Below, one piece after another: positions 45,522 through 46,957 of a stretch of 46,957 bases of DNA. The position numbers were made by a program, and so were the translations under genes. Under the pieces are notes generated by a model, which saw only the letters and a program-made list of their open reading frames with translations, had not been told where the DNA came from and did not search any database. This DNA is from Nymphaea colorata (Eukaryota > Streptophyta > Magnoliopsida > Nymphaeales > Nymphaeaceae), in the NCBI RefSeq assembly GCF_008831285.2, contig NW_022204602.1:1-46957 (forward strand), in the 5' to 3' direction. Numbering within the stretch: the stretch's first letter is position 1; each line of letters opens with the position of its first letter.

Positions 45522-46871
45522 ATGGTGACTAGGGTTAAATTTTATATTAATTTCATATACATCTTCATGGAGAATTACAAAGATGTTATCGATACTCAAA
45601 TCAGATACATCCATCTAACGCCTGGACAATTAATATTGAGTACTTAGCAATCGATAAAGGTGAAAACCCCTTGAGGAAAGACGGCCTCGCGCACCTCATC
45701 AAGATGATCAAAAAACACAGGCCAAGCTTCAAATCACTTCACTTGAGTAAATATGAAATTATAAAGGGAATTGCAGAATTGGGAATGAGGGATGCAAATA
45801 ATTTAGCGAGCTTGAATACTCCAACCTCGAAATGCTCTAACTAGGTATCTTTCAATAGATTCAGGATTCAATTACATCGGGGACGATGGATGCTAGTCTT
45901 TTTCAAAGGTTAAGTGGAGGAACCTAATTGAGCTTGACCTAAGTAAGGCATACGAAGATACAGATATCAATAGTATTGGAGCGAATGGGTTCAAGCATAT
46001 GTGCGAATCTTAGTGGATCAAAAAGATCAAGAAAATAAATCTGGGTAAGACATTCGTTGATTAAGAAAGCAACCAGATTAAAGACCCAGGAATGGCCCAC
46101 CTTTAAGGCAAAAAAATGCATTATTTGCAGCATTTAAACCTCGGTAGTACTCATTATAAATAGCTAACAACCAAATATCAGCTAGAGGAGCGAAAAGCCT
46201 AAGCAAAGCATAATTTAGCTATTATTTCTACGAATTGGTGCTTAGCTTCAATCAAATCTCCTATGAAGGATGTGACGCTCTTTCCAAAATGTACATGCCG
46301 CACTTGAATATCCTATCTTTGGGTAATTTTTGGTGCATGCAGACGGAAACAGAATTAGCAGCGAGGGAATCAACCTTTTGCTGCAGGTAACTTGGTAACG
46401 TCTCAAAAAGCTATCTCTTAATCATAACCCGATTGGAGATTCAGGATGCAAGAAGATTGCTCAATCCAAGTGAAATAACTTTAATAACTTCATCTTGGTA
46501 TATTATTTTTAATGAAGCATCTACTATGGTTGGAGACACAGGGCTGAAATGGCTCGCTAAGGGAACCTTTGCCAATCTACGAACCTTCGTCTACGTATGT
46601 CCATCCTTATTAAGGATAAAACAATTTTACCCCAGTCGGAATCAACGCGTTCTCGTCACTAGCGAGTTTTCCAAGGCTAGTGTAGCTTAATTTGGGTATT
46701 TTTTGTGCTATATCAGGAGGCTTTCCCAAAGAAGAGTAGGCCAGTAAGCAGTTGATCAAGTGCATTTTCCCGAGATTGAGCGATTTCTATATCTACTTCA
46801 GCCCATTGAATAACCAAACATTTTGGTTCTAGGAGTCTCAAAAAGCTTTCCCGAACCTTCGTAGACGATGA
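45522..46871 (+). CDS. Second leucine-rich-repeat protein, paralogue of the LRR gene at 40.3-41.6 kb
   Basis: Start ATG 45522 or 45567. LRRs include NPLRKDGLAHLIKMIKKH, CRIGNEGCKEFSELEYSNLE, FNYIGDDGCESFSKVKWRNL, NQISARGAKSLSKAEF, NQISYEGCDALSKMYMPHLN and NPIGDSGCKKIAQSK. Introns: 45640-45659, 45747-45766, 45845-45864, 45943-45963, 46045-46065, 46144-46163, 46323-46342, 46498-46517, 46595-46614, 46696-46716 (20-21 nt, phase 1 after LxL). Exon lengths 87, 78, 78, 81, 78, then about 159, repeat the series of the other LRR gene. Two frame steps remain, near 46470 and 46630. TGA 46869-46871. The last repeats are degenerate (FPRLSDFYIYFSPL). Confidence 0.82.
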
Positions 46872-46957
46872 TCAGATATTGATTATTATATCTCGGCCGT
46901 ATCTATGGATTTAAATTTTATATGATCAAAAAAAATGAAGATGAAACCTTGGATTCG
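46872..46957. other. Right edge, AT-rich spacer
   Basis: Short AT-rich sequence after the LRR gene. No telomere repeat is present, so the chromosome or contig continues beyond the window. Nothing else seen. Confidence 0.6.

Overview
The window is the left end of a macronuclear chromosome from a ciliate, most likely a peritrich (Oligohymenophorea). Three things show this. It opens with (CCCCAA)n telomere repeats. Only TGA works as a stop, while in-frame TAA and TAG fall where actin, protein phosphatase 1 and the V-ATPase a subunit have conserved glutamate; that is the peritrich nuclear code (UAA/UAG = Glu), not the Tetrahymena/Paramecium code (Gln). Genes are also very close together and cut by tiny GT-AG introns, 29 of the 41 I could place being exactly 20 nt. 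Standard-code ORFs therefore break the real genes apart, and most long ones are shadows. All coordinates here come from re-reading the sequence with TGA as the only stop. No telomere is seen at the right edge, so the chromosome continues.

Left part (0.15-18.6 kb). On the + strand lie an AT-rich subtelomeric TPR-like gene, a protein kinase, an unknown gene, a ubiquitin-specific protease and the V-ATPase a subunit. A run of - strand genes follows: two small coiled-coil or charged proteins, the meiotic factor MND1, a basic unknown protein, the glucosyltransferase ALG6 with an unusual N-terminal extension, a C-14 sterol reductase, a GRDP-like protein with an MGNCC start, a charged protein with an MCGC start, and a doubtful ORF. 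Many of these genes keep their family motifs but need single-base frame corrections that introns do not explain.

Middle (19-30.6 kb). Actin, a kelch-repeat/MORC-like ATPase fusion (- strand), a 1.4-kb GC-rich gap with inverted repeats, protein phosphatase 1, a B-box/coiled-coil protein, an Mpv17/PMP22 protein (- strand), a tandem pair of paralogous membrane proteins that share a GC-rich upstream block, and two small secreted cysteine-rich proteins, the second a phospholipase A2.

Right part (30.7-46.9 kb). On the - strand: a 1459-residue CLU-like protein, a B-box/coiled-coil protein, a 1229-residue cysteine-rich multi-pass membrane protein, an LRR protein, a RING/TRAF-type zinc-finger protein and a type II membrane glycosyltransferase. 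On the + strand: a truncated cytochrome P450 and a second LRR gene. The two LRR genes share a run of exon lengths in which each exon encodes one or two repeats.

There is no sign of an operon or a defence system; the genes are a mix of housekeeping, secretory and signalling functions. I saw no rRNA, tRNA or mobile element. The most unusual features are the code, the 17-25-nt introns, the repeat-matched LRR exons, the kelch-MORC fusion, the ALG6 extension and the clustering of frame breaks on the left.
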